The position numbers and the translations under genes are program-made. From positions 225,621-289,620 of the forward strand of contig MU001676.1 in the NCBI GenBank assembly GCA_010093515.1: a DNA stretch of 64,000 nt, written 5' to 3'. The notes beneath the pieces were generated by a model. It ran no database searches, was not told the origin of the DNA, and saw nothing but the letters and a program-made list of their open reading frames with translations. This document shows, piece by piece, positions 10,472-21,498 of this stretch. Origin of the DNA: Lineolata rhizophorae (Eukaryota > Ascomycota > Dothideomycetes > Lineolatales > Lineolataceae). Numbering within the stretch: the first letter of the stretch is position 1; every line of letters begins with the position of its first letter.

Positions 10472-12045
10472 ATGTTCAACTGGGCCAAGCAGCAGTGAGT
10501 GGCATCCTTTGTCTAATAGTATCCACAGCATCTAGTGCAACGTGGACGCCATTATTGCGGCGTCCGCCAAACACACACCGCAACTCTGGCCATGACGCCC
10601 TTTGTTTTGCCCGCTTGTGCTCGCTAACATGTCGAGCCCAGACTCGCCAATGTGGCCGGTACGGCCGAGCCCATCTACGGGCCCGAGGCCATCCAGCCTG
10701 TCTCCAAACAAGCGGAAAACACGCCGTTCACGGAACTCAAGAAGGATGACATGAAGTGGATCGTCATGGACTCGACCTGCGTCGAGACCCAGACGTTCTA
10801 CTTCATGTCGGACGCGGGTCCTATGGGCATGGCCCAGATAATCTATAGCAACGTCGCGTGAGGCTCTTCCTCTCTCCTTCCGCCCTAGCAACGACATTCC
10901 CAAACTCTGTAGCCCGAAGATGCAGGAGAAATAAGTTTTGCTCACGGGTTACCCATGAATTTCGGAACTCCACAGCGGCATCCGCACGACGGCGCAGTTT
11001 AGCGCCAAGATCTTCTACCAGGACGGCGGCAAGACTCCGCACCTATGGTCGACGGACGCGCTGAACAACTACGGCTTCTCCGACGACCGCTTCTCCTTCT
11101 ACGCCGACAACGTCGACTTCGTGCTCTCCGACGACGGCACCTCGTACACGATCAAGGCGAACGTGAATCCCAAGTGCGCCGTCGACGTCAAGGTGACACT
11201 CGTGGAGGGCGTGCCGGGCTTCATGGCGGGCAAGAACGGCACCAGCGCCTTCGGGACCAACCCTCAGGAGCCCTGGGGCTGGATGCGGCACACTTTCTGG
11301 CCGCGGTGTAAGGTGGAGGGCAAGTTCATGACGCAGAACGGCGACGTGGACATGACGGGACGGGGCCTGTTCATTCACGCGCTGCAGGGCATGAAGCCGC
11401 ACCATGCAGGTACGGACCTCCAGCACGTCCCTACGGTGGTGCAGGGTAGCAGGTAGAAAAGGGTTGAAGTAGCTGACCATGTCGTTTGCAAAAAACCCCG
11501 TAGCCGCCCGCTGGAACTTCGCCAACTTCCACTCCCCGACCTACTCGGCCGTCATGATGGAGTTCACGACGCCGCCCAGCTACGGCAGCACGACGGTCAC
11601 CGTCGGCGCCATCACGACCGATGCCGGCCTCGTGCTCGCCGGCGCCAGCCCGGCCTGCTCCGTCGTGCACGAGGCCACGACCGAGGACCCCGAGAACGAG
11701 TGGCCCGAGCCGACGGCCGCGACGTACAAATGGACGGGCAAGACGGTCGGCGAGGGCAAGCCAGCCAGCGCGGTCCTGGATGGCAGTTTGGGCGACAGGC
11801 TGGATCGCGTCGACGTCATGGCTGAGGTGCCGCGATTCGTGAAGCAGATCGTGGCCGGGGCAGCGGGGACGAAGCCGTACATCTATCAGGTAGGAAAAGT
11901 CTTTTCCGGGGCATTTAGTGGAAGGTTACTGGAAATGCTAATTCTATCGCAGTTCGCGCCGAAGAAGACGCTCAAGTTGAAGATTGGCGATGAGGAGAAG
12001 AGCGAGGAAGGTCTCCTGTTCACGGAGGCCACGTTCATCTCGTAA
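10472..12045 (+). CDS. SVF1: Svf1-family survival factor (ceramide-binding)
   Basis: Five exons: 10472-10494, 10642-10857, 10976-11409, 11504-11889 and 11953-12045. All introns are GT-AG (147, 118, 94 and 63 bp). Translation gives 383 residues starting [20 protein letters not shown]. Recognisable Svf1 sequence includes [20 protein letters not shown], the segment GMKPHHAAARWNF across intron 3, and the C-terminal [15 protein letters not shown]. Yeast Svf1 is needed for survival under oxidative and cold stress. It has two lipocalin-like halves and carries ceramide from ER to Golgi (known for the family). The length agrees with my memory of filamentous-fungal homologues, which are shorter than the yeast protein. 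The first coding exon is only 23 bp; its ATG is supported by the conserved MFNWAKQQ start. Confidence 0.93.
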
Positions 12046-13307
12046 TGAGGGCCTGTTACGGGGGGGTGTTTTAAGTCACCCGTATTGAGTGAGTGCAGCA
12101 GGCCTGCCGCCCTATCTCGTAAAGAATCCCAACGAGCATTTATCTACGGAGTTTTTATTCTTATGACCGGTTGATTAGACCCTTAATTCGATCAATGACT
12201 ATCGTTAATAATGCGACCGCTTTAATTCTGCGCTTCCAGTCCGCGTAGCCGATGGGAGTGGGAAACACATCTTGTGCTGGACTGAGGCGTGATAAGATCC
12301 ACAATTATGGATACCACGTTGGATTGTGTACCTTACCCTATTAGATGGAAAGCAAAGGAACTGTCACGTTCGTTTAGCGGGATAGACTACCTAATGGAGC
12401 AACCCCTATTTGACCTATACCTACCTGCGTACCAATGGGAATCCCGTCGGACAGTAGCCCGCCACCTACGTCGTCGATGCGCTTAGAGTCTGAAAAAAGC
12501 CTAGCATGTGATGCGGCATGATTACATTATCAGGCTCGGCGGGCGCAAGGAATGCTTGTGATTTGACGGCTGCGGCGCTCTAACAGACCACCTACCGTTA
12601 GTGAGCCGGTAATCGCGTCGGCACGAGCATTACCAAAGCAATGGTGGTTCCTGGGTTTACTAAGTTACCAGGGTGCCTTGCGACGACAGAGAGTTGACAG
12701 TAGGCAGTGTAACGGGCATAGCTAGCGGCGTTTTGCGGGAGTGGTTTGAATGTGCTGTCGACTTACCTGCTTCAGGCCGCAGTGCAGATTGGAGTAACTT
12801 ATGTGAAACTTATCTCAATGACGTGTGGTATATACTATGTCCTGCAGGCGGGCATCTCGAAAATCCACACTAGTACTATGGCCTTCATACGACAAAGCCA
12901 TTGGATCAAGACGGCATAGCCATAGGTGTGCTGAAATCTACCTCCTAAGGACTACTACGTAAGGAGCATTTATGAATGTCTTGGACCAACCCTTCCCACC
13001 CACATTCCCAATAAGGAAACAATATTGCAGCCCCGCCCACGTCACGTGCGCGACGCGGGTTCCCCGCCGGGACGTGTCACAGCAAGTGCACCGCCACAGG
13101 CACCAACCGGGCTTGGCCCCAAACAACCAACCAGTTGAGGGCTTTCAACTTCCATTCACCCCTCCACACTCATCTCCACAGCTCTTGCCACCTTCTTTAC
13201 GGTCACCCTATCGATCGAGTCCGCGGGCAAGTCGCCTTCCCGTCTGGAAGGCCAGTCGGCTTCGAACGGACCCCGGTGACTCCGCGTCCCGGCGCCCACG
13301 CCCCGCC
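12046..13307 (+). promoter_or_regulatory. SVF1 3' flank and histone H4-variant promoter region
   Basis: I see no gene. The left part is the presumed SVF1 terminator region. Near the right end, CACGTCACGTG at 13038-13048 combines a CRE/ATF-like CACGTCA with an E-box CACGTG. It is followed by CT-rich DNA (about 13140-13210), a common layout for fungal core promoters. Which factor binds is not known. Confidence 0.4.
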
Positions 13308-14279
13308 ATGGTGCGCGAAGTGCGCCGTGCCAATTTCCGTGCCGGCAACGCAGCCCCGCCGTTAAACAACGCCCGCGCACCGTTTCCGGGCGGGCATGCT
13401 GCGGGCCTCGGAGGGAAAGGCCTGGGTAAGACTGGGCTGAAGCGTCATCGGTAAGTTGTGTTTGCTGTACGGACGAGCTGCCTGCGTGGAGGACCGACGA
13501 CCTTTGGCCGAAGTTATATAGTCCACGGGTCGGAATGGAACGTTCAAAGCGGGGTCTGTGTCCCGTTTAGGGATTGTCTTGGTTAACGTCGTACTAGGAA
13601 GGTGTTGTGCGACAATATTCAAGGCGTTACCAAGGGGGCCATTCGGTAGGAATTTGCCCTTTTCGCTCTGCCTGTTTTGGATTCACTGTCTGCGGATCGG
13701 GTCGTGGCTGACCGTCCTAGGCGTCTTGCTCGTCGCGGTGGCGTTAAGCGCATTTCGGGCACCATTTACCACGACATCCGTAATGCTCTCAAGATCCGTT
13801 TGGAGACGGTAAGTTCTCTTGAGCCATCTGACCGCCATTACTGCTATACTCTAGCGTCATAGACAAAACTAACTATATGTCCTCTTCTGCCCAGATCCTT
13901 AAGGACTGCTGCGCGGTTGTTGGTATGTTCTTCAGTTTTACGATTCTTAACGAAAACAGGTAATCTGACTCATTGCAGAGTTCAGTAATCGCAAGACTGT
14001 TACCGTTGTCGACGTAGGTTCAACCGTTCAATTGGTATCTTTTCAAGCTTAAAGGCTAACAGTATTTGCATCATAGGTGATCTACGCCTTGAACCGGGTA
14101 AGACGATATTCTTTTGCATGCTAAATTGACGATGTCTTCTAACATCTATTCACGCAACAGCTAGGAACGCCTATTTATGTAAGTCCCGTCCGATTACCCT
14201 TCTGTCAGGAATGATCATGTTCTTATTGGCATCTCTACAGGGCTTCGATCCGGAACATAAAAGGATGAAGCCGTATTGA
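13308..14279 (+). CDS. hH4v: divergent histone H4 variant in eight small exons
   Basis: Exons 13308-13450, 13598-13645, 13721-13808, 13895-13922, 13979-14013, 14077-14097, 14161-14178 and 14241-14279 join through seven GT-AG introns (56-147 bp) into 139 residues. The fold is unmistakable: [52 protein letters not shown] and YGF. Relative to canonical H4, a ~29-residue N-terminal extension is present. K8, K12, K16 and K20 are kept, but K5 is Leu and R3 is Ala. YEETR has become YHDIR, K91 is Asn, and the GG end is replaced by [10 protein letters not shown]. Two adjacent Cys occur in DCCAVVE. Canonical fungal H4 is about 103 residues with few introns. I recall a divergent hH4v gene in Neurospora; its role is unknown to me. 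The ATG at 13308 is the least certain point, since the N-terminal extension has no family support. Confidence 0.88.
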
Positions 14280-14804
14280 CGAGATTCAATACAAACGAGT
14301 TGGCAGTTGAACTAGGGCTGCGCTTGGAGCACTGAAGTCAGAGAGATAGGTGGTTCATGGAAAGCGGCTGATTGAGCTGCGGCGTTTAAGGTTTGGTTTT
14401 TCAGAAACATGTGAGTGGCACATGCCGTTGAATGTATGGTGATACCCACGTGCTGGCTGCTATGCTCTCGATCCCAGGGTCGGGTTAGACATACCTGTCC
14501 AACTGTTTGAAGGGCTTATACAAAATATGCAGGCTCGTACGTTACTTCAAATGCTACGGAGCTGCAGGAATGCAGCAAGCTCAAGCTATTCCGCTCAAAA
14601 CGTCGGTGGTCCATTTAATAAAACAGATGTAGAAAACTCCAAATTGTGAATCGTCCTTTTACTATATAGCAAAAACCCCAAATGCGCTCGATATCCGAAC
14701 TCCATTGACAGCGATTGGTCCTTTGAATATCAAAAAGTTTTAACCTCTCGAGCTCCCATAATCATCTGCTCACGCCCGTCATGGGTCCTCTACACCACCG
14801 AAGT
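14280..14804. other. convergent 3' flanks of H4 variant and DUF4188 gene
   Basis: The two flanking genes converge here. The 525 bp should carry both terminators. The sequence is moderately AT-rich, with AATAAA-like ATTTAATAAAAC near 14615. No gene is seen. Confidence 0.5.
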
Positions 14805-15821
14805 CTACTGCGACGTGTACGGGTCCACAAAGTTCTCGAACTTATCATGCTCCCTGCCGGTGCCACGGCTCATGCGGCCTGCCGACGTTCGCATTGCCCC
14901 CTTACTCGCATCCACAATAGGGCTGATCCACACAGTCTCGGACCCGTTGTCCTTCTCGAGATTTGCGACCTCCCGTTTGTGCATCGACCCGCCTGCAACG
15001 CAAGTTAGCAAGACCGCTCTTCCCACGCACCACCAGGTGACGTAAGATAAACACTAACCAAGCAATGTCGGATGCGAGTTGACGTAGATGGTTTCCCAGC
15101 TGCTCGCGGGCACCTGGTACGTCTCGTGCCAGATGGAAATGTGGGAGTTCTCGGCGAGGTGCTTGTTCCACCAGTTCCAGCCGTCCATGTGGGCCTCACT
15201 GCCGCGAGCAAAGGCATGCAGGTAGTCGGCGTTCTTGAAGTACATGACGATGAGCAGCTCGTTTCCGGTGTCGCGCTCTCCCATGGAGACCCAGGACGAG
15301 GAGCCGAGCAGCCCCCACTTGTCGGCGTTGACCTCGGCGTCCTTGTGCATGGCGACGAAGTAGGCGCCCACGGTTCTGAAGTTGGGCGCCAGCATGCCCA
15401 GCGGGTGGTTGCACCGAGTGCCAATCAGGAAGACGCAGACCTCCTGTGCCGACGGCTTGGCCGGGAAACGCCCCGAGGCGTCCGGGATCTGCGCCGAGAA
15501 CTTCTTCTGGATCACATTGTCCATGTACGTGTTCCGCGTGAGGCCGTTGGCCATGGCGAGAGCGGAGGCGAGCCGGTAGGCTAGGAGGAGGAAGGCGGGG
15601 AGGAGGACGCTCGGCCGCGCGCCCACGGCCAGGAAGAGGAGGGATTGGAAGCAGGCGCCAAGGGCCAGCCAGGAAGAAAGGGAGAGTTGGTCACGAATAA
15701 GCTGGTGGATGTGGGTTAGGAAGGTAGAAGTAAGTGGGTGGAGGAGTGCGGCATTGTGCGTACGGCTACTTGTCCACCACGCATGTTCCCAAGAACCCTG
15801 CGGGTGAAGGTTTGGGCCCAT
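14805..15821 (-). CDS. DUF4188 monooxygenase-like membrane protein
   Basis: Two exons, 15821-15059 and 14992-14805, with a 66-bp GT-AG intron, give 316 residues. Residues about 50-67 and 70-90 are hydrophobic and probably form one or two membrane helices. The conserved part follows: PAKPSAQEVCVFLIGTRCNHP, NFRTVGAYFVAM, SSWVSMGERDTGNELL, then WNWWNKHLAENSHISIWHETY. This resembles the fungal DUF4188 family, whose members are often labelled monooxygenase, with homologues in secondary-metabolite clusters. No direct catalytic evidence is visible. The C-terminal exon (GSMHKREVANLEKDNGSE) is polar and ends FVDPYTSQ. No biosynthetic core gene lies nearby. The ATG at 15821 is the furthest upstream in the frame; a later ATG at residue 90 (ANGLTRN) would remove the membrane helices. 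Confidence 0.75.
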
Positions 15822-16706
15822 TGTGTCTTTGGCTTTTTAGTGGATGGAGGCACAAGTTGTTTGAATTCGCCGTCGGCGCCCATCGCAGTTGGGGGATTGG
15901 ATTATGGTTGAAATAGAAGAACTAGGCGACTGATGAATAGCTTCACCGAGTTATGTTGGGTCTTCAATAATGGAGAAATATCTTATTATTTCGACAGAAA
16001 TACCTTGAGAGTAAATTGTGAGTCGGTAGCGCTTCCAGCCCTTGAAGAAACAAGAGCAATTTTGGCCGTTAAAGGCGTATTGGGGGCGAGACAGCTCGCT
16101 TTTATAACTCCGCTCTGCTCGAGTCGGTCAGTTTCGGCCGTTAGAATCAAAGCGGCAAACCATCATGCAGGCGCATTGCTGCGCGCGTGGTTCCTTGGGT
16201 AGATCCTTCGAAGCCGATTGGACCGTTCTCTCCAGAGCGCCTAGCATACGTGCGAAAGGAACGCCCAGAGGGGGCGGGAGCCTATTACCCCACCAACAAG
16301 GCCCTACGAGGATTACAGACAAAACCTTAATGTAGAATGAGTCAAACCGCATCATTGGTGTCGGTAGGAGTTAGCAGTGTAGGAGTTACCACATACAACG
16401 AGCTTATATCTGGGCGCTTTTGCCTCCGTTTCTGAAGAGCTCTGCCGCCACTTTTGGGCGCAAACGCACTGGAGAATCAATACTAACGCGAAGAGGCAGA
16501 GGAACTGGAGTTACCTTGATAAAACCCGCCAATACATTGTATAGAGTCAAACTTCCTGGTTCTCGGGCGTGCTTACAGTTGCTGTATTGAGCCCGGTCCG
16601 TGGAAGCTCCACTGTACAGAAATTACTGTCGTTGAATCTAGCTCGCATGAATCATTACATGGTGCAGATAGTCCGACGTAAATTCGCGAGAGAAATCCCG
16701 TCAAGT
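15822..16706. other. intergenic, DUF4188 promoter side
   Basis: Nothing recognisable. It holds the presumed promoter of the DUF4188 gene at its left end and otherwise unremarkable sequence with only short open frames. Confidence 0.5.
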
Positions 16707-18279
16707 CTAATCTGCCAACCAGAGGCGCTCTTCGGGATTCCAAGTGAGAACTCTTTGCATGAACCGGAGGAACTCAGCCTTGTCTTCTAACTTAGTCTCA
16801 GCCGCCTCTAGAGTCTCCTCCATAGGAACAGGGACGAACTCGCCCCAATGGCCTAGGAAACGGGGAGTAATTAGAAATTCCGAGAATACACTGGATTGGA
16901 GGCTCAAGACATGCGATACACCTTCCGCTTTCATTCAGTACTCGAGCGCTCTATTGCGATGTCGGTCGAGGAACTTGGCGGGTGGCGGAACCAGCGCCGC
17001 TATAAGTTGGGCAAAGTGGGCACCGTCTGAAAAGCTTCCGTCCTCTCTGCGAGCGTTGAATAGAGTCTTTCCTTCCCGGAGACTCCAGGCCTGAAACAAG
17101 CAAGAAGTGGTAAGTATCTCTTCTAAGGAAGTGTGATGACGAGTTAACTTGTCGTAAGTCCAATGCCCCAGATGTCCACTGGATAGCTCCATTGAATCTA
17201 CAAAAGCGTCTCAGGAGCTCGATGCTGAATAGGCATGATATCGCCAGCGTGGGGGCCGGGGCCAAGTCTAGTTTCTCCAGAGTCGGAAAGTAAGAGCGGC
17301 CCAATCTTGGCCTTCATGAGGCGCGATAGGTAGATAGTCCGGTCTGGAAGCTGCTTTCGAGGAACGAGATTCGAAAACTCATCTTCTTCCAGCCTCCGGA
17401 AGGGAGAATCGTCATATAACCCAAAGAGCAAATTACCCGGGTGAACATTTGGATTTCTCCACTTAGCCTCGACATATTTTCACGGTGTGCTGTTGCGCCT
17501 ATGTATGTAAGCACAGCGGAGAGAGGAGTAGACACGTACTGGTGTGGACCGCTTGCACTTCTGTGTGGATGAAGTTAAGAACTTCAAGAAGTTCTTTCAT
17601 TGCACCCTTTACGAATTCCTCATCAAACCCGGCACCCTCCAAGAATACCGTATCCATATCGCGGAGGCTCATTTGAGAAACCTGAAGAACAAACGCTATG
17701 TGTCTGCGATGACAGCCCGCGACCTCAAAAAAGTCAATCAACTTCCTCACGTTGCCAGCGCCAAGATAGTTACTAAGATATTATTCAAGTGTTGGTAGAA
17801 GAGAAGCTCACGATGCTAGACAGAATTGTGTATGTAGATTTTAAGTGCCACATATTGGTGATCTCTTCGCTTGATGGTTAGGTTTTTGTCACATTAAATT
17901 CCGACTTGAGCTACTCACCGAAGGGCGCCAGCGAGCCATACGGTGGAGGACGAGCCATATCCTAATTTGGCCACCCTTTGGAACCTTCATTGAAGGCTTC
18001 GCCAAGTCGGACGGTGTAGAAATGTTCCGGGTTGTATTCTGGCATTTTTTCCTCTTCAACAAGCTGGTCTTTGCTAATGACATCGGAACTTTGAGAGGGA
18101 AAGGTTCGTGGTTCCGATCGCGGATGTGCTGCGGATAGCCCAAGCTTACGAGCTAAGCTGCTGAAGATCCGTAATGAAGCCATGGGGTTTCCAGACAGAG
18201 AGCAGAAAGATGGAGGCAAGGTGCAATATAATGTTGAATTGGTATGAAATGGACGCCATACCACTCGAAATAACGCCAT
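16707..18279 (-). pseudogene. SRPK-like protein kinase pseudogene
   Basis: From an ATG at 18279 the reading starts as in fungal SRPK-like kinases (EYNPEHFYTVRLGEAFNE). The rest is recognisable but broken. The glycine-loop segment (VAKLGYGSSSTVWLA) is in another frame, consistent with a one-base loss near 17990. A stop (TAG) follows the ALKIYIHNSV segment, and the frame shifts again before VRKLIDFFEVAG. DMDTVFLEGAGFDEEFVKGA, PGNLLFGLYDDSPF and PGPHAGDIMPIQHRAPETLL are clear, but DFG reads DSG and a stop follows APETLL where the family continues. The end (FVPVPMEETLEAAETKLEDK, then VLTWNPEER) is cut short. These kinases are abundant and often lineage-specific in filamentous fungi. The frameshifts would be sequencing errors only if several had occurred together. 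Confidence 0.8.
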
Positions 18280-20885
18280 CGTTGTTGGTAGTATGAGGTT
18301 TCGCTTGGAGCTGGGAATAGATTGGGCCCGAAACCTATAGATCGGGCAATCGCCTATACGTCAAATAGCATTTGTTCTGTTTGTCTTCGGCTCCGTGCGG
18401 AGTTTGTAAAATAAGCTTACGCTTGGAGGCTTCTTCTATACCATCACGCTCACTCTACAGCTTTAGTATTATTTTACGTAATATAGAGACTTGAGGCCGT
18501 ATACACAAGTTGACAATATACTCGCTTGTAGACACGTGATATAGAGCGGAATTGGTATCCTGGCCTAGAACCGCTGCTGCGTTCCCACGTATCAAGCGCT
18601 GGCATCTGGTCAACGAGGATTATCTTGGACTTTAGTTAGCGCCAAACCAATATCATCGCGGAGTTTTACTATTACCGGTGTGTATGCATGGATTTGGTGC
18701 ATAAGTCTACAGAAGCTACGTCTCCGATCGAAAAGCCTCCTTTCTACATGCCACAAGCGAGACCTTAGGACTGTTGGAACTTTTCTGGCCGGATTCGAAG
18801 CTTGAATTAGTTTAGCGTGCGGCTTAATAGCACTTAACTATTGGTATCCTAGACGTAGTATGACTAGCCTGGTTCCTTATTAAAACGATGGGGAGACAAG
18901 AGTATAAAGGCTGATATCCCGCAAAGCTTCGTGCACTAACTCTTAGAATCAGAGCATAGTACTATTTACTAGAACGCTGCTGCAATCCTTCGCTTGGACC
19001 TTTTATAGTCTTCAGCCTTTTCAGCATCCTTAAATCGACGTTAAGGACATTGCGTCACTATATCTAGCCGAGGCTTTTCTATCTGAAACCTATTGCAACT
19101 TGTAGGGAGAGTTTCTCTCATAGATATTGTCCAAAATAATGGCCAAAGTGGGCCAAAGTGGGCAGAAAACATTGAAAAAAGTTGCCGGCAAGATCTAAAG
19201 CGAAATAAGCATATGACAACTTTTAACTTTTAAAGATGATCTGCTTATATATTCTTCTATAGCGGTCTGATGTAGCAACGTATGAAACCTAGTAAGTCGC
19301 CTCCAACGAGCTTGGCTTCTATTATACCGAGTTTTGTTTCTCCTTCGCTAATAACTTAAATAGGGGAGGGAATACACGCAAGTCCAGCAAAGATCTAAAT
19401 AAGACCCAAGATGTTATTACGCTTGCCTTTTTCAGCGCCCAGGAAACTAGAGTTGGCAGTACCCATGCTCGTGAGGATGGAACTTACACATTCCGGACCA
19501 GCCGCGCTGGCCGCTAGAACTTATCACTGCTCTGCTATTGAACATGCTTACTTGGTTCTTCAGAAAGCATTTGAAAGCCGATAATCGCACTACTTACATA
19601 GTTCGATAATAGAGATATTGAATAGTTATATCATAAATTCAGTAGGCATTTAAAAGATAGGAATAGGATACGTACGTCCCCCTCAATTTAGTCATACTAC
19701 ATGGCCAAAAGCGCTCCAGTGCACATGGACACACCAACGTTAATAAAAACAGGCAATCCCAAAGTCAGAATAGAAACTAACCACTGGTAATTCTCTGATC
19801 TCCTCGGTTCTCCTTCATATATATATCCTAAGCTAAGCCTGCTATCTCCTTCCGAACCTGATATGGCGTGGCTGTGGGAAACGTAACCTAGTAACCTAGT
19901 TTAACTCTAGTCCTAGCTTTAGACTTGACACCAAAATATTGCTCTAACGCAAGATATACTTTTGGCTACTGCTCCTTCAAGAATATTTTCTTTAACTCGA
20001 GAATAGTTTAAAATCCAAGAACACTAGATTATTCTCCTCTTAATAAATCTCAAACTTCTTTAATCTATATTTATTATGAGTAGTGAGCGAAGCGAGCGCA
20101 GCTCGGATTTATTATAGGTATTGTCGCATTCTGCGAATCTTACTTTCTACTACTTCTGTAGAAGGAACTCCACTATGGTGACATTGTGGTACGGCTATGT
20201 GGTGTAATGCTTCTAGCAGCTAGCAATTGGGAAAGGCGGCAACGCCTAGAGAAAATATATGGTCTTGTGAATTTCTCCAGAGGAGTAACGGTGCGGTTTT
20301 CAGTAGAAGAAATTGGCGTCCATTATTTATACTTCAACCCTGACTTTATTTGCATCCCGGCCAACTCGTTATTTGCAACTCACTCAAGTTCTAACCAATA
20401 AAAATGCAGGATTTCGCTAATACCAAATGTAAACAGTGCAAAATCCGACGCAAATTGTTTAAACACGGCTAGTCAATTGGTTGAGGTATTTCCCGTCACC
20501 ATGACATTTTAAGCTTCGCAAAGTCGTAATGTCACGCACCTGTCGATAAATATCCTCGTTTTAGGATAAACGATATGTGGGATATCTCTTTGGGGGTTGG
20601 GGGGGGTTGGGGGGGTGGATCGGGCACCTCTTTGACGTCACAACGCTCACGAATCACGTAAACGGGATCAAGCAAACGGAGTGGAGAGACCTGAGTGGGG
20701 AAGTCGCAAGCGAAATTGCGGGCATATACATAGGGGAGCGAATATCGCTCCAATTGACATGAGGTCGTCTGCAAGACAGTATAATGCGATTTTGCCATCG
20801 TTTGCTACTGCCACGACCCCAGAGTCCGAGGGGCCGTGAATCTGCAAGATAAATCAAATCTAAGATGCAAATAGCCTCGTTTATG
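18280..20885. other. AT-rich island without genes
   Basis: Clearly more AT-rich than the flanking genes, with frequent TA and many stops in all frames, as in mutated repeat DNA. Landmarks are a 12-bp tandem pair GGCCAAAGTGGG near 19142-19164, the odd string GTGAGCGAAGCGAGCGCAGC near 20086-20105, and a G-run block at 20592-20617. I recognise no transposase or reverse transcriptase. A 71-codon frame at 20186-20401 is not convincing. Confidence 0.5.
20592..20617 (+). other. G-run block, possible quadruplex
   Basis: Three long G runs (5, 8 and 7 G) separated by TT, followed by TGG, in otherwise AT-rich DNA. Long runs can supply four tracts for a G-quadruplex. It lies about 270 bp beyond the 3' end of the F-box gene on the opposite strand, where it could act in termination. 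Function is inference. Confidence 0.4.
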
Positions 20886-21498
20886 CTACCCTCTGGAAGC
20901 GCGCACATGACTAGTAACTTTCTCATCGCTGCCTTTCATCTCCCGCATTCCATTGTGAGCGCCTAGAGCGATTCTCCTCTCATCGCACCAACACTCCGGA
21001 CACTGGGCCGAGTACTTCGAATTCCAGGACCGCACCACCGATTCCCAGATCTCTTGACTTGCCTCAACTTTTTGCTTTCCTTTCCAATAGCTCTTCCTCG
21101 TCGGCCGATACCGCAGGCAGTCACAACAAAGAGCTATTGTCCTCTTGGGCCGTCCTCGAGCGTCCAGTGGCTTTAGACGCCTTAACAGCTCGTTTATCTT
21201 GGGGCAGAAGGGCAGCGATCTATGTTTCGCTGCAGAAGGGATCCGCAAGGATATTAACGTGGAGATTTGGAGAAGATGTCTGCAAGCAAGGGCAAGACAA
21301 AGCTGGTCTTCGGAGCGGGCGTGAGAGAATATCTCGAGCAGGAGTTCGGGTGGAAGTTGGAGGAGACGAGCGGACCGACACTGTGGCGTACTGGACAACT
21401 GATCTCCGTTAGTTTCGTAGATGCGAACTAGGGAAGTGCCTGGCTTGGCTCACTTCGCTGGGGATGATAAAGGCCGTCAAAGCGGAATGTGAAGCCAT
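20886..21498 (-). CDS. small F-box protein
   Basis: Two exons, 21498-21454 (starting MASHSALTAFIIPSE) and 21398-20886, with a 55-bp intron (GTGAGC donor, CTAAC branch, CAG acceptor), give 185 residues. The second exon begins with TTG, so it needs the upstream exon to supply an ATG. Residues about 27-60 form an F-box-like motif (LLQLPPELLLEIFSHA, then ALACRHLL). The C-terminal half has CCDCLRYRPTRKSYW and CPECWCDERR, a cysteine pattern that could bind zinc. F-box proteins recruit substrates to SCF ubiquitin ligases; the target here is unknown. Small proteins of this type are common in filamentous fungi. It is intact although its surroundings are decayed. Confidence 0.7.

Noticed and set aside
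17967-17989. Reading the kinase frameshift as a 23-nt intron (GTTCC...TTAG)
   Set aside because: Too short for a spliceosomal intron, and other disablements remain.
20403-20471. Short ATG frame with CKQCKIRRK, resembling the start of a Zn2Cys6 domain
   Set aside because: Only about 22 codons, the third cysteine position is Phe, and nothing follows; too little to call.
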